From Oceanobacillus sojae (lineage in GTDB: Bacteria > Bacillota > Bacilli > Bacillales > Amphibacillaceae), in NCBI RefSeq assembly GCF_007991515.1, contig NZ_BJYM01000001.1, positions 310,001 through 374,000 on the forward strand: 64,000 nucleotides of DNA. Direction: 5' to 3'. The notes beneath the pieces are model-generated. The model made no database searches. It was not told the DNA's origin and saw only the letters and a list, made by a program, of their open reading frames with translations. The position numbers were made by a program, and so were the translations under genes. Positions 17,406 to 27,402 of this stretch are shown here, piece after piece. The stretch's first letter is position 1, and every line of letters starts with the position of its first letter.

Positions 17406-18725
17406 TCAGCTTTCATTTAAATATTTTTGCAGCTTAGCTTCAATTTCCTGCTGCTCTTTTTCGCTTAAGCCTGTATTCACCGGCTGTTTCTTCTTCCGGT
17501 TGTTAAACCAATCCGGAACAACCTCTTTCTTATAGCTATTATTGTAATTATAATTATTATTTTTTCTTGGTTTATTTTTAGCAGACTTATATTTTTCCTG
17601 TTCTTGTTTAGCAAAGCTCATCGCTTCTTTGGCAGACTTCAGTCCAACTCTGGACCAGTGGCCGGCAATAGTTTCCATATAAGCTTTAGACAGCTTCATA
17701 TTTGATTGCAGCAGGACATAATGAATTAAAACATTCATGACAGGAGCTGGCAATCCCTGCCTGGTCATAACCTCGCGGACAACCTTGATATCCTGCTCAG
17801 ATGCATGATTCCCATCTGATAGATCTTCTAATAATTGCTTTGGAGAAATTGTCTCCAGCTCTTGAATAAGCTGTTCTTCCTTTGTTTCAGGCTTCTTCAT
17901 TATAACCTCTGTATTCGCCGTTATCTTTTCTTTTAAACGGATAGACTGCCCGTTGTTACGGGAAATAAACATGTCGTGGCATGCTGATTTAAACTCTTCC
18001 TGATTCAATTTATTATCTTCATCAAGAGCCCACAGCAGTGCTTTCTCTATATCAACACTTTCTATGTCATACAATACCTTCATTTGATGAATAAGCTTTT
18101 TATTCGCAGAATTTAGGATTCTTTCGGCTGGAATAAACCGCTGCTTGAGCGTTTGTTCTATCCAGGAAAAATCCATTGAATCCTTTTCAGTGCACTGCCT
18201 CTTTGTTTTTACATTCTCAGCAACAGGCAAAGATGGTGTTATTGTATCAAACACTTCATTAAAATCAGCTGTTACCTCTTCGCCATATAGATGGCTATCC
18301 TTTACATAACGCGAATAAAGCTCATTATATTTCAGTTCTCCTATATGATGCAGCAGCAGCTGAGACAGCATTGCTTCCCTGAAAAATTGATTCGGAGAGT
18401 ATGGGCACTGCACATTATACGTATAATAATCTCTGCCGTCCTCTGTTCTTTTATAAGTTTTTAATAACCCGATGGCTTCCAGCTTTATACGTGCACGGTA
18501 GATATCATCCAGTGTCAAATTTAAATATGTCATTAATGTATGGTGTGTCTGCACCTTTTGCACATGACCCACCTCATAAAACAAAGTATAGTATAAAGAA
18601 ATTGCCTGGATACCGATTAACGGCTGATACAGATGTGTCAAAGAAGCATTAAAATCAAGTGGAGGCTGTTTGTCCATAACAACATTATATCCATCAATAG
18701 GAAGGATTTTTCCAATTACATTCAT
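17406..18725 (-). CDS. dnaB: Replication initiation/membrane attachment protein DnaB
   Basis: The Bacillus-type DnaB (not the helicase), which acts with DnaD and DnaI in restart and origin loading. It has 439 residues, slightly shorter than the roughly 470 in Bacillus subtilis. Two DnaB/DnaD-like domains are apparent: an N-terminal winged-helix region (about 20-110) and a C-terminal one with YMETIAGHWSRVGLKSAKEAM (about 345-365). Between them is a charged linker, and the C-terminal tail is Asn/Lys-rich. It lies downstream of nrdR, as in related genomes. Confidence 0.93.
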   Translation of the reverse strand: MNVIGKILPIDGYNVVMDKQPPLDFNASLTHLYQPLIGIQAISLYYTLFYEVGHVQKVQTHHTLMTYLNLTLDDIYRARIKLEAIGLLKTYKRTEDGRDYYTYNVQCPYSPNQFFREAMLSQLLLHHIGELKYNELYSRYVKDSHLYGEEVTADFNEVFDTITPSLPVAENVKTKRQCTEKDSMDFSWIEQTLKQRFIPAERILNSANKKLIHQMKVLYDIESVDIEKALLWALDEDNKLNQEEFKSACHDMFISRNNGQSIRLKEKITANTEVIMKKPETKEEQLIQELETISPKQLLEDLSDGNHASEQDIKVVREVMTRQGLPAPVMNVLIHYVLLQSNMKLSKAYMETIAGHWSRVGLKSAKEAMSFAKQEQEKYKSAKNKPRKNNNYNYNNSYKKEVVPDWFNNRKKKQPVNTGLSEKEQQEIEAKLQKYLNES

Positions 18726-18784
18726 GATAACCCATCCTTTTTTGAAAAGTAAAAATGTATAAGAGTCTGCAATGTCTCTCGTGC

Positions 18785-18866
18785 GGCGAGTAACCGCAGT
18801 CCCAAATTTTGTCCGGCAGGGCCCTCAATCAAAAATGTTTTCGACTGGACGAGTAATCGCAGTCCC
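18785..18866. repeat. Two copies of GAGTAAYCGCAGTCCC repeat
   Basis: GCGAGTAACCGCAGTCCC (18786-18803) and ACGAGTAATCGCAGTCCC (18849-18866) are direct copies about 62 bases apart in the gap between dnaB and nrdR. The same word, in inverted pairs, bounds the 46252-46476 element. Confidence 0.75.
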
Positions 18867-18884
18867 GGCCACATAATTTCATTT

Positions 18885-19358
18885 TTATTCTTCATGTGCT
18901 TGTTTATCCGTTTTAATAATTTCTTTCAGCTCGTCTAAGAAAACGGAGATATCCTTAAATTGACGATATACAGATGCGAATCTGACATAAGAGACCTCAT
19001 CAACTTCTGCAAGTCTCTCCATCACCATCTCACCTACTGTATGACTGGAAACCTCAGAATTTCCTGTGTTTCGCAAACTTTTTTCTACTTCCAATGCAAT
19101 GTTTTCTATCGTATCTATAGCTACAGGCCGCTTCTCACATGCTCTGATAATGCCTCTTGTCAGCTTTTCTCTCGAGAATTCCTGACGCATGCCATCTTTT
19201 TTCACAACAATGAGTGGTACTTCTTCAATCCGTTCAAAAGTGGTAAAACGAAATCCGCACTTCTCGCATTCCCGGCGTCTACGTATTGCTGCTCCCTCTT
19301 CTATCGGTCGAGAATCCAGTACTTTAGTATTTTTGTTATTACAGTTGGAACAACGCAT
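18885..19358 (-). CDS. nrdR: Ribonucleotide reductase repressor NrdR
   Basis: A 157-residue repressor of ribonucleotide reductase genes that senses ATP/dATP. The N-terminal zinc ribbon is MRCSNC...ECEKCGF, followed by an ATP-cone ([20 protein letters not shown]). The start is ATG 19358, eight bases after AAGGAG; GTG 19367 is too close to that site. It sits in the nrdR-dnaB-dnaI order usual for the group. Confidence 0.97.
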   Translation of the reverse strand: MRCSNCNNKNTKVLDSRPIEEGAAIRRRRECEKCGFRFTTFERIEEVPLIVVKKDGMRQEFSREKLTRGIIRACEKRPVAIDTIENIALEVEKSLRNTGNSEVSSHTVGEMVMERLAEVDEVSYVRFASVYRQFKDISVFLDELKEIIKTDKQAHEE

Positions 19359-19378
19359 TTCGTTCACTCCTTCTCAAA

Positions 19379-19774
19379 TTACATTTCTATCTCCGGCAGC
19401 TGTTCATTTACATGCTGATATACTCTTCTTATTATTTTATTGCTATGGCCAAAATCAATATGAACAGGTGTTTCTGTCGTTACAGAAAAATCGAGTGCTG
19501 TATGGTATGGCCGAACCATCACAACTGTAGCGATAACTAAAACTTTTTTACCGCGTTTGCTGGTGGCTCCAATCTCTCCATGCTGATCGGAGCGTGCATG
19601 AATTGAAAAATCCGGACTCGAATTAAAATAATCCTCTACAGTTTGAATAACTGTATTCTTACTCGCTTTATAATACCTGGTTTTTAAAGACTTATCTATA
19701 TGATTATCACTGGTTTCTGAATGATTATTAAAAAAACGTTTAATTTTATAACCCATCGACATATACATACACAT
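19379..19774 (-). CDS. Conserved hypothetical protein upstream of nrdR
   Basis: A protein of up to 131 residues. Four in-frame ATGs (19774, 19768, 19762, 19756) share a weak AGG, so the start is uncertain. The sequence is basic in its first half (KIKRFFNNHSE, KSLKTRYYKASK) with a beta-rich core (KKVLVIATVVMVRPYHTALDFSVTTETPVHIDFG). There is no membrane segment or known motif. It ends about 20 bases before nrdR, so it is probably co-transcribed with it. I do not recognise the family. Confidence 0.7.
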   Translation of the reverse strand: MCMYMSMGYKIKRFFNNHSETSDNHIDKSLKTRYYKASKNTVIQTVEDYFNSSPDFSIHARSDQHGEIGATSKRGKKVLVIATVVMVRPYHTALDFSVTTETPVHIDFGHSNKIIRRVYQHVNEQLPEIEM

Positions 19775-19795
19775 CCTATATTTTCACTAGTAAGA

Positions 19796-19904
19796 GAGTG
19801 TTCAAAAAGTCCGGTAAAAAATAACCCTTCAGTATTCGTAAGCCTATGAAATCAGCTGTCAGGTTCTATTTATCTGCTTTATAAAGCGCACACTTCTTGA
19901 ACAT
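19796..19904. repeat. Diverged second copy of the GTGTTCAAAAAGT-ended element
   Basis: GAGTGTTCAAAAAGT at 19796-19810 and ACTTCTTGAACAT at 19892-19904 form inverted ends with two mismatches. The left end repeats the left end of the 16204-16338 element. The interior is unrelated and non-coding. The rest of the gap to 20191 holds only the chemoreceptor promoter. Confidence 0.5.
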
Positions 19905-20113
19905 ATGAATATAATTATCACGTGTGTACTATTTTAACATGATTTAAACATTTAAACTACTTTCCTAAAACGAAGAAGCATTCAGGTTGAACATAAAGCA
20001 AAATTTGTTGAAATCATCTCAAAAACAAGTAAAAAATTTTCGGAGCTTCAATAAGATCAGTTTCCGGTAATTAGTTGTAGTATTATTTTCACAAAACAAT
20101 AGAAAAGACCTAC

Positions 20114-20140
20114 TACATATTAACTGTAAACGACCGATAT
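20114..20140 (+). promoter_or_regulatory. Sigma-D-like promoter of chemoreceptor gene
   Basis: TACA (20114-20117), 15 bases, then ACCGATAT (20133-20140). This is one mismatch in each box from the sigma-D consensus TAAA-N15-GCCGATAT, and the gene is a chemotaxis gene. Confidence 0.6.
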
Positions 20141-20191
20141 ACTAAATAAGAAAGTAATTATATCATTTTTAAAGAAGAAGGAGTATGTTTA

Positions 20192-21880
20192 ATGAGTGTA
20201 GGAAAGAAGTTAAATTTATCTTTTATTGTGTTAATTGTTTTATTAGCTGTTTCTGTAGGCAGCAGTATGATGAATTTGAAAAATATTAAAAGCGAAGTAG
20301 AAGAAGCAATGGATTACCGCCTGGAACAGCTTTTCTTAATTGAAAACATCCGCTACGATGTCGCCATGCAGGCGCTCCATATCCGTTCGTTGATTTTAGA
20401 ACCGGAGGAAAACATGCATAGAGAAAATCTTCTGACTGTTGCCGGGGAGCTGGATGAAAATTTAAACGAACTGGAAGGGTATTTAGCTTCAGAAGAAATG
20501 AGAATGTATTGGAAACAGGCCAGCATCCCAAATGATGAATTCAACGAAGTAATGCCTGATATAATAGCTGCTGTTCAAAATGACAATATAGAACAGGCAA
20601 CAGAAATTGTCAATACAACTGTTCAAGATGTCAATGAAGGAATGTTTGAAGCGGCACAAGCAATGGAAAACTATCAAGTAGGACAAATGGATAATATCGA
20701 AAGAGAAATAGATTCTGCGATTGGTATCGCACAGGTTGTTTCAATCATTGTTTTAGGGGCAAGTATACTAATTGGAATTGGTTTAATGTTCTATGTTCGC
20801 CGTTCTATAACAGCTCCATTATTAAGTGTTATGGATATTGCAAAGAAAATTGGCGATGGTGATTTATCTGCTGAAGATATTGCTGTTAAATCGAAAGATG
20901 AACTAGGTCAATTGGCTGTTATTTTCAATGCTTCTAAAAATAATACACGTGACTTAATTGTTCGTATCCAACAAAATGCGGAACAGTTAGGCGCATCATC
21001 TGAAGAGCTCTCTGCAAGTGCTGAAGAAGCATCTGCTACAACAGAAGAAGTGACAAAGCAGGCTGCCGATACAGCTGAAACCTCTCAAACAGCAGCATAT
21101 GCAGCGAATGAAAGCTCCATTGCGATGGGAGAAACTGCACAAGGTGTACAGCGGATTGCTGAAGCCGCACAATCGCTTCTTTCTTCTTCCAGTGAAACAA
21201 GTGAATCTGCTCAAAACGGGACGAAGATTATCGGTGATGCTCAGCAGCAGATGAACAATATTAATGAGTCGGCATCTTCAGTAAATGAACTTGTGATAAA
21301 ATTGGCAAAACAAACAGAAGAAATTGAAAATATCACCAAGGTTATTACTGATATCACAGATCAAACAAATTTGTTAGCATTAAACGCAGCAATTGAAGCA
21401 GCTCGTGCAGGGGAGCAGGGAAAAGGATTTTCAGTAGTGGCAGATGAAGTACGTAAACTGGCAGAGGAGTCAAAAAAATCAGCTGGTTCTATCAGCATGT
21501 TAACTAAAGAAATTAAAAATGACACAGAAAATGTTGAAAAAGCTATGCAAAGTGCCCTGCCTGCTGTTCAAAAAGGAGTAGAGGTTATTACTGAAGCTGG
21601 CTCATCGTTTGAATCTATTGTAGAAGCTATTCGAGGTATGACAAATGAAATTCAGGAAATCTCAGCGACCTCACAGGAGCTTTCAGCAAGTGCAGAACAA
21701 GTGGCAGCATCGGTTACAGAGATTTCAACAGGCTCTCAAGTCATGTCCGGAAATATTGATACGATTGCAGCGTCGATGGAGGAGCAGACTGCAACAATGA
21801 ATGAAGTAGCTCATGTCGCTACATCCTTAAGCGAAACTGCTCAAGAACTTCAGGATGAAGCAGGTAAATTTAAAGTTTAA
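20192..21880 (+). CDS. Methyl-accepting chemotaxis protein
   Basis: A 562-residue transmembrane chemoreceptor. Helix 1 spans about residues 8-28. The extracellular four-helix-bundle type sensor runs to about 182, helix 2 spans 183-204, HAMP about 205-257, then a long signalling coiled coil follows. The conserved tip is [23 protein letters not shown] split around its turn, with [13 protein letters not shown] after it. The ligand is unknown. The strong ribosome site is AAGAAGGAG. A sigma-D-like promoter lies upstream and a terminator directly downstream, so it is transcribed alone. Confidence 0.95.
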   Translation: MSVGKKLNLSFIVLIVLLAVSVGSSMMNLKNIKSEVEEAMDYRLEQLFLIENIRYDVAMQALHIRSLILEPEENMHRENLLTVAGELDENLNELEGYLASEEMRMYWKQASIPNDEFNEVMPDIIAAVQNDNIEQATEIVNTTVQDVNEGMFEAAQAMENYQVGQMDNIEREIDSAIGIAQVVSIIVLGASILIGIGLMFYVRRSITAPLLSVMDIAKKIGDGDLSAEDIAVKSKDELGQLAVIFNASKNNTRDLIVRIQQNAEQLGASSEELSASAEEASATTEEVTKQAADTAETSQTAAYAANESSIAMGETAQGVQRIAEAAQSLLSSSSETSESAQNGTKIIGDAQQQMNNINESASSVNELVIKLAKQTEEIENITKVITDITDQTNLLALNAAIEAARAGEQGKGFSVVADEVRKLAEESKKSAGSISMLTKEIKNDTENVEKAMQSALPAVQKGVEVITEAGSSFESIVEAIRGMTNEIQEISATSQELSASAEQVAASVTEISTGSQVMSGNIDTIAASMEEQTATMNEVAHVATSLSETAQELQDEAGKFKV

Positions 21881-21888
21881 TAACAGAA

Positions 21889-21926
21889 AAAGAAATCCGC
21901 ATGAAGTTTTTCACGCGGATTTCTTC
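21889..21926. terminator. Bidirectional terminator between MCP and gapB genes
   Basis: Stem AAGAAATCCGC / GCGGATTTCTT (21890-21900 and 21915-21925) between convergent genes. Confidence 0.88.
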
Positions 21927-21932
21927 CTGTTC

Positions 21933-22964
21933 TTATGATGTTAAACGTACCTTCTGTTCTAATTTATAGCCTACATAGCTGGTTAAGTCAACAACTCGTT
22001 TTGAGTAACCCCATTCGTTATCATACCAGGCAATAATTTTTAATTTATTATTATCCATTACTATCGTTGACAGGCCATCAATTGTTGCAGAATAAGTACT
22101 TGTTGTATAGTCAACAGAAACTAAAGGTTCATCAGAATATTGAATGACTCCATGCATATTTCCTTCTGCAGCCTGTTTAAATATTGCGTTAACCTCTTCT
22201 GCAGTGACATCTTCTTCAATATCAATCACTAAATCAACTAAGGACACATTAGGAGTCGGCACGCGTAATGCCATCCCGTGTAATTTACCTTTAAGCTTAG
22301 GCATCACTTCTGCAAGTGCTTTAGCAGCGCCGGTCGTCGTTGGAATTATAGATTGCGTACAGCTCCTTGCCCGACGTAAATCTTTATGCGGGTTATCAAT
22401 ATTCTTTTGATCATTTGTAAAAGCATGGACTGTTGTCATCAGGCCATTCTTTATTGTAAAGTGATCATCAATAACCTTTACCACCGGGGCCAGACAATTT
22501 GTAGTACAGGACGCATTGGAAATAACATCATCCAGCTCCGGGTTATAATCACTTTCATTTACTCCGATTACAATTGTCTTATCAACCTCTTTTCCAGGCG
22601 CAGTTATAATCACTTTTTTTGCTCCCGCCTGCAAATGAAGACCCGCTGTCTCTTTCGTTTTAAACTTACCTGTTGCTTCAATAACAACATCAATACCAAG
22701 ATCCTTCCAAGGGAGTTCTTCAGGATTTCTGGAATTTACTAAAAGAACTTCTTTGCGGTTAACAATCAGTTTATTCGGCAACGCTTTCACTTCTCCCTTA
22801 AAAGGGCCGTGAACACTATCATATTTAATTAGATGAGCAAGTGTTTCTGATGGATAACTTGCATTAATGGCAACAACTTCTAATTGTTCCTCCTCCATCG
22901 CCTGACGAAAAACCATTCTACCAATTCGGCCAAAACCTGTTATTGCAATACGCGTTTTCTCCAT
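21933..22964 (-). CDS. gapB: NADP-type glyceraldehyde-3-phosphate dehydrogenase GapB
   Basis: A 343-residue gluconeogenic GAPDH. It has the Rossmann motif GFGRIGR (11-17), catalytic Cys153 in SNASCTTNC and the usual C-terminal NEWGYS. The residue after the second strand is Ala-Ser rather than the Asp-Leu typical of glycolytic GapA (AINASYPSE), which suits NADP use and the GapB class. I chose ATG 22964 with AGGAGGAAAG upstream; the frame runs on to 23090 without support. Paired CcpN-like boxes upstream predict repression during glycolysis. Confidence 0.94.
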   Translation of the reverse strand: MEKTRIAITGFGRIGRMVFRQAMEEEQLEVVAINASYPSETLAHLIKYDSVHGPFKGEVKALPNKLIVNRKEVLLVNSRNPEELPWKDLGIDVVIEATGKFKTKETAGLHLQAGAKKVIITAPGKEVDKTIVIGVNESDYNPELDDVISNASCTTNCLAPVVKVIDDHFTIKNGLMTTVHAFTNDQKNIDNPHKDLRRARSCTQSIIPTTTGAAKALAEVMPKLKGKLHGMALRVPTPNVSLVDLVIDIEEDVTAEEVNAIFKQAAEGNMHGVIQYSDEPLVSVDYTTSTYSATIDGLSTIVMDNNKLKIIAWYDNEWGYSKRVVDLTSYVGYKLEQKVRLTS

Positions 22965-22985
22965 AAGCACTTCTTTCCTCCTGAT

Positions 22986-23027
22986 TATGTTATACTTTTT
23001 ATCTTTTGTTACAATTAGTATAACATA
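22986..23027 (-). promoter_or_regulatory. Paired CcpN-like operators and promoter of gapB
   Basis: TATGTTATACT (22986-22996, plus strand) and its exact inverse AGTATAACATA (23017-23027) both fit the CcpN consensus TRTGHYATAYW. The second copy contains an extended -10 (TG-T-TATACT) on the minus strand. CcpN represses gapB in Bacillus subtilis. Confidence 0.72.
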
Positions 23028-23107
23028 TATAAGGTAAAGTGTGTCATTAAATATAAAAATGTTTCTTATCATTATTTGGAGTATCTGCATTTAAAATTTA
23101 GATAATA

Positions 23108-23150
23108 AAGAAAAGCACTATCTTCACTTTATAATAAGCTTAGATGGTGC
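23108..23150 (-). terminator. Terminator of the polA-mutM-coaE operon
   Basis: Stem GCACCATCT / AGATAGTGC with one mismatch, followed by TTTTCTTT on the minus strand, just after the coaE stop. Confidence 0.7.
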
Positions 23151-23165
23151 CTGTACTGTGTTTAA

Positions 23166-23768
23166 CTATTCAATTATGTTCCATTTTCTTAATAAATCCA
23201 ACAGCTGATTTTTACTTTCCTCTATAGTATGATTATTATCAATTAGTTCGTCAGCAAGCTTTGCCTTCTCTTCTAAAGGCATTTGTGAACCGATCCGGTC
23301 CATTGCTTCCTGTTCAGTAAGCTGATTCCTTTCCAACAAACGCTTGCGCTGTGTTTCTGCATCTACAAATACAACTAAAATTTGATCTGCCAGGGAAGTT
23401 AACTTACTTTCGAACAACAAAGGAATGTCCAATACAACGCACTTTTCCCCTTGCTCAATATAATCTTCTTTTTTCTTTAACATCTGTTTACGGACTGCCG
23501 GATGAACAATTTGATTTAACTGTTTTCTTTTGTCTTCGTTTGAAAAAATAATAGAGCCCAGCTTCGGCCGATTAATCGAGCCGTCCGGATTTAATATTTC
23601 TTTACCAAATACCTCTACCACACGCTTATATGGCTCTTCCCCCGGCTCCACTACCTCCCTGGCTATTACATCAGCATCAATTACCGGAATATCTAACTCA
23701 GCAAACATTTTTGCTACTGTGCTTTTTCCGCTGGCGATTCCTCCAGTCAATCCAATCACTAAACTCAT
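23166..23768 (-). CDS. coaE: Dephospho-CoA kinase
   Basis: A 200-residue enzyme for the last step of coenzyme A synthesis: phosphorylation of the ribose 3'-hydroxyl of dephospho-CoA. The P-loop is GLTGGIASGKST (6-17), with DADVIAREV and DIPLLFE following as in the family. It starts four bases after the mutM stop and its ribosome site lies in the end of mutM, so they are coupled. Confidence 0.97.
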   Translation of the reverse strand: MSLVIGLTGGIASGKSTVAKMFAELDIPVIDADVIAREVVEPGEEPYKRVVEVFGKEILNPDGSINRPKLGSIIFSNEDKRKQLNQIVHPAVRKQMLKKKEDYIEQGEKCVVLDIPLLFESKLTSLADQILVVFVDAETQRKRLLERNQLTEQEAMDRIGSQMPLEEKAKLADELIDNNHTIEESKNQLLDLLRKWNIIE

Positions 23769-23771
23769 AAA

Positions 23772-24608
23772 TCATTCACCTTTTTGCGGCTGGCACTTAG
23801 GACATACATGTGTCCCCCGGCCGCCAACCTTCATTTTTATAATTTCTTCACCGCATGTTTTACATGGTTTTTTATCTTGACCATAAACATACAAAACCTG
23901 CTGAAACATTCCCATATTTCCTTGGCTGTCCACATAGCTGCGGATGGTTGTACCGCCAGCCTTTACAGCCTCCTGTAGTGTTTCAATTGCAGCAGAACGA
24001 ATCGCATCTGCTTCTTTTTTAGTCAGTTCATTGCATTTTGTTAAAGGATGAACTCCGGAACGGAATAAGGTCTCGTCAACATAAATGTTACCAAGTCCCG
24101 TCACAAGATTTTGATCTAGAAGTGCTGTTTTGATAAATCTAGATGATTTTTTTAGCTGCTGATAAAAATACTCAGCAGTAAATGCTTCCTCAAATGGTTC
24201 TGGTCCCAAAGCCATTAAAGGTGCTTGTGTAAATTCACTTCCTTTGGTTAACAGGTGCATGGTTCCAAACTTGCGGACATCGTTATAACGCAGTGTTTCG
24301 CCACCTTTTAAATAGAAAATCACATGCGTATGTTTTTCGATCTCCTCAGCTTGTGCATGCAATCGATATTTCCCTTCCATTCTTAAATGAGACACGAGCA
24401 CATAATCATCTAAATAAAAGAGCAAAAATTTCCCTTTTCTCTTTATTTCCTGAAAGGTTTGGCCTTCCAGCAGGTGCTTAAATATCTCTGCATCATCCGG
24501 CTGCTTTATAATATTTGCCCAAAGCACATCTACATTTTCTATTGTTTTGCCCTGGACAAGTAATTTCAACGTCTCTTTAATTGTTTCTACCTCTGGTAAT
24601 TCCGGCAT
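23772..24608 (-). CDS. mutM: Formamidopyrimidine-DNA glycosylase
   Basis: A 278-residue base-excision repair glycosylase/AP lyase that removes 8-oxoguanine. The N-terminus begins with the invariant PELPEVE (catalytic Pro2 and Glu3). The H2TH region holds GLGNIYVDE, and the C-terminal zinc finger has two Cys pairs (CKTC...CPKC). It lies 12 bases after polA, the standard polA-mutM-coaE order. Confidence 0.97.
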   Translation of the reverse strand: MPELPEVETIKETLKLLVQGKTIENVDVLWANIIKQPDDAEIFKHLLEGQTFQEIKRKGKFLLFYLDDYVLVSHLRMEGKYRLHAQAEEIEKHTHVIFYLKGGETLRYNDVRKFGTMHLLTKGSEFTQAPLMALGPEPFEEAFTAEYFYQQLKKSSRFIKTALLDQNLVTGLGNIYVDETLFRSGVHPLTKCNELTKKEADAIRSAAIETLQEAVKAGGTTIRSYVDSQGNMGMFQQVLYVYGQDKKPCKTCGEEIIKMKVGGRGTHVCPKCQPQKGE

Positions 24609-24620
24609 TTTTTCTTCCCC

Positions 24621-27257
24621 TTACTTCGCGTCAAACCAGCTTTCACCATAAGAATAATCCACTTTTAATGGCACAGAAATCTCTACGGTCCTCTCCATCA
24701 TTTCTGGAACGATCTCTTTTAAGATTTCAATTTCATCCTCTGGCGCCTCTAAAATCAATTCATCATGAACTTGTAATAAAAGCTTGGCCTGCAGTTTTTC
24801 TTGTTTAATTCGATGGTCTAAATCGATCATTGCTTTTTTTATAATATCGGCAGCACTACCCTGAATCGGCGTGTTCATTGCTGTTCTTTCCGCGAAACTG
24901 CGTACATTAAAGTTTCGGCTGGTAATATCAGGTAGATAACGGCGGCGATTCATCAGGGTCGTTACATACCCCTTTTGTTTTGCTTCTACAACAATGTCAT
25001 CCATATATTCTTTTACACTTGGATAACTGTTAAAATAGCGTTCAATGAATTGCTTGGCTTCTTTTCGCGTAATACCTAAGTTTTGCGATAAACCATAATC
25101 ACTGATTCCATACACAATTCCAAAGTTAACAGCTTTCGCCTGGCGACGCATATTCGATGTAACCTCGTCCCTTTCAACATGAAATACATCCATTGCCGTC
25201 TGCGTATGAATATCTAAATCATTTTTAAAGGCAGTAATCAATTTCTCATCATTTGCAATATGGGCAAGTACCCGTAATTCAATCTGAGAATAATCAGCAG
25301 CAAACATTTTCCAGCCTTTTTGTGAGGGAACGAATGCCTCGCGTATTTTTCTGCCTTCCTCTAGACGGATAGGAATATTTTGCAGATTAGGATCTACCGA
25401 GCTTAATCTGCCAGTTTGTGTTAAAGCCTGGTTAAAACGCGTATGAATTTTATGGGTATCTTTGCGGACCACCTTTTGCAAACCTTCAATATAGGTTGAT
25501 TGCAGCTTACCCAGCTGACGGTACAAAAGTAATTTTGGTATTATTTCATGCTGGTCTGCAAGCTGCTCCAGCACATCAGCTGCTGTGGAGTAGCCTGTCT
25601 TCGTTTTCTTAATTACCGGAAGTCCCAAATCTTCAAATAACACTGGACCAAGCTGCTTCGGTGAATTGAGATTGAATTCCTTGCCCGCCAATTCATAAAC
25701 TTCTTTTTCTAAATTGCTGAGTCTTTCCTTTAAGTCATCACCCATTTCCTTCAGACGTTCGACATCTACTAAGACACCCTGATGCTCCATTTCAGCCAGA
25801 ATCAGAGCAAGCGGCATTTCTAATTCCTTTAATAGCTTTGCCTGTTCATTTTCCTCTAATTCTTTTTCCATCTCCGGATATAATTCAAGCAATGCATTGG
25901 TTTTTCGAACAACATGCTCGCTAAGAATTTCTTCTTCCGGTACTTTTTGTTTAGCACCTTTACCGTAAACTTCTTCATCAAAGGATAAATCATAATTCCC
26001 TTTTCTGCTTGCAATAGCGGGAATATCATGATTATTTTCAGCAGGATTGATTAAATAGGAAGCGAGCAGGGCATCAAATACAATTCCTTCAATTTGAATA
26101 TCATTACGCAGTAAAGCAACCTTTGTCCGTTTGGCATCAAATACAATTTTCTTTTTTTTAGGGTTTTCTGCCCAATTTTTAAAAACAGAAGATTCCATTG
26201 CAGCAGAGGTAGGAATAAAGCTTTTTTTATTGTCATTTACAATTCCGATTCCTTCAATCTGTGCTGTATGATAATTTTCGCCTAACATTTCTACAACAAT
26301 CACATCTTCATCTGAGAAGATTTCTTCCGTTACATCGTTCACAATATCATATTTAATTTCTTTATGTTCCACGGCCTCTTCCTCTGTTTCTTCTGAACCA
26401 GAAAGTCGTGTCAATAATGATTGGAATCCTAAATCCATAAAAATATTCCGGACAGATCCTGTTGAATAACCTTCATAAATGACATCTTCCAGACCAACCG
26501 CAACTGGAGAATCTCTGTTTATCGTTGCCAGCTCTTTACTCATGACAGCATCATCATGATATGTTGTTAAATTTTCCTTTAACTTTTTACCTTTCACTTC
26601 ATCCAGATGCTCATACACCTGCTCCAGGCTATTAAATTGTGTTAACAGCTTTGTTGCTGTTTTTTCACCTACACCCGGAACACCCGGAATATTATCGGAG
26701 CTGTCTCCCATCAAGCCTTTTAAATCTGTAATCTGTTCAGGGGTTACCTGCATTTTCTCAAGAAGATATTCCGGTGTATACTTTTCAATATCACTGATTC
26801 CTTTTTTGGTAACACTGACCGTTACATGATCCGATACAAGCTGGAGTAAATCTTTATCTCCAGAAATAACAGTCACTTCCCAGTCCTGATTATCTGCCTG
26901 CTTCGATAGTGTTCCAATAATATCATCTGCCTCATATTGCTCCAGCTGATAATGCTTAATATCAAACGCATCAAGCAATTCCTTTAAGACCGGAAATTGT
27001 TCCGAAAGCTCTGGAGGAGTTTTTTGCCGCCCACCTTTATATTCTTTATAGGTTTGATGGCGAAATGTTGTTTTACCTGCATCAAAGGCAACTAGCATAT
27101 GTGTCGGCTTTTCTTCCTCTAAAATTCTAAGCAGCATCGTTGTAAAACCATAGACCGCGTTGGTATAGACACCTTTTTCATTATTTAACAGCGGTAACGC
27201 AAAAAAAGCACGATAAATAATGCTGTTACCGTCAATTAAAATTAATTTCTTAGTCAT
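24621..27257 (-). CDS. polA: DNA polymerase I
   Basis: An 878-residue repair and Okazaki-processing polymerase. The N-terminal 5'-nuclease covers about residues 1-290 (LILIDGNSIIYRAFFALP; ADDIIG). The middle 3'-5' exonuclease fold appears inactive: the usual Asp-x-Glu motif reads VVEMLGEN here, as in other bacilli. Polymerase motifs A (DYSQIELRVLAH), B (RRQAKAVNFGIVYG) and C (QVHDEL) are intact. I chose ATG 27257 (family start MTKKL) over 27281. Confidence 0.97.
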   Translation of the reverse strand: MTKKLILIDGNSIIYRAFFALPLLNNEKGVYTNAVYGFTTMLLRILEEEKPTHMLVAFDAGKTTFRHQTYKEYKGGRQKTPPELSEQFPVLKELLDAFDIKHYQLEQYEADDIIGTLSKQADNQDWEVTVISGDKDLLQLVSDHVTVSVTKKGISDIEKYTPEYLLEKMQVTPEQITDLKGLMGDSSDNIPGVPGVGEKTATKLLTQFNSLEQVYEHLDEVKGKKLKENLTTYHDDAVMSKELATINRDSPVAVGLEDVIYEGYSTGSVRNIFMDLGFQSLLTRLSGSEETEEEAVEHKEIKYDIVNDVTEEIFSDEDVIVVEMLGENYHTAQIEGIGIVNDNKKSFIPTSAAMESSVFKNWAENPKKKKIVFDAKRTKVALLRNDIQIEGIVFDALLASYLINPAENNHDIPAIASRKGNYDLSFDEEVYGKGAKQKVPEEEILSEHVVRKTNALLELYPEMEKELEENEQAKLLKELEMPLALILAEMEHQGVLVDVERLKEMGDDLKERLSNLEKEVYELAGKEFNLNSPKQLGPVLFEDLGLPVIKKTKTGYSTAADVLEQLADQHEIIPKLLLYRQLGKLQSTYIEGLQKVVRKDTHKIHTRFNQALTQTGRLSSVDPNLQNIPIRLEEGRKIREAFVPSQKGWKMFAADYSQIELRVLAHIANDEKLITAFKNDLDIHTQTAMDVFHVERDEVTSNMRRQAKAVNFGIVYGISDYGLSQNLGITRKEAKQFIERYFNSYPSVKEYMDDIVVEAKQKGYVTTLMNRRRYLPDITSRNFNVRSFAERTAMNTPIQGSAADIIKKAMIDLDHRIKQEKLQAKLLLQVHDELILEAPEDEIEILKEIVPEMMERTVEISVPLKVDYSYGESWFDAK

Positions 27258-27402
27258 AATCCCGTCTCCTTTATCTATCATCTGAGTAATATTATTTTAT
27301 CATGTTTGCAGAGAACTGCATAATATGCACATTTACTTACTAAACAGGATAACCTTTATAGAGTTGCTTCATAACAATTAGATATGAGTGCTTATTTAAT
27401 GA

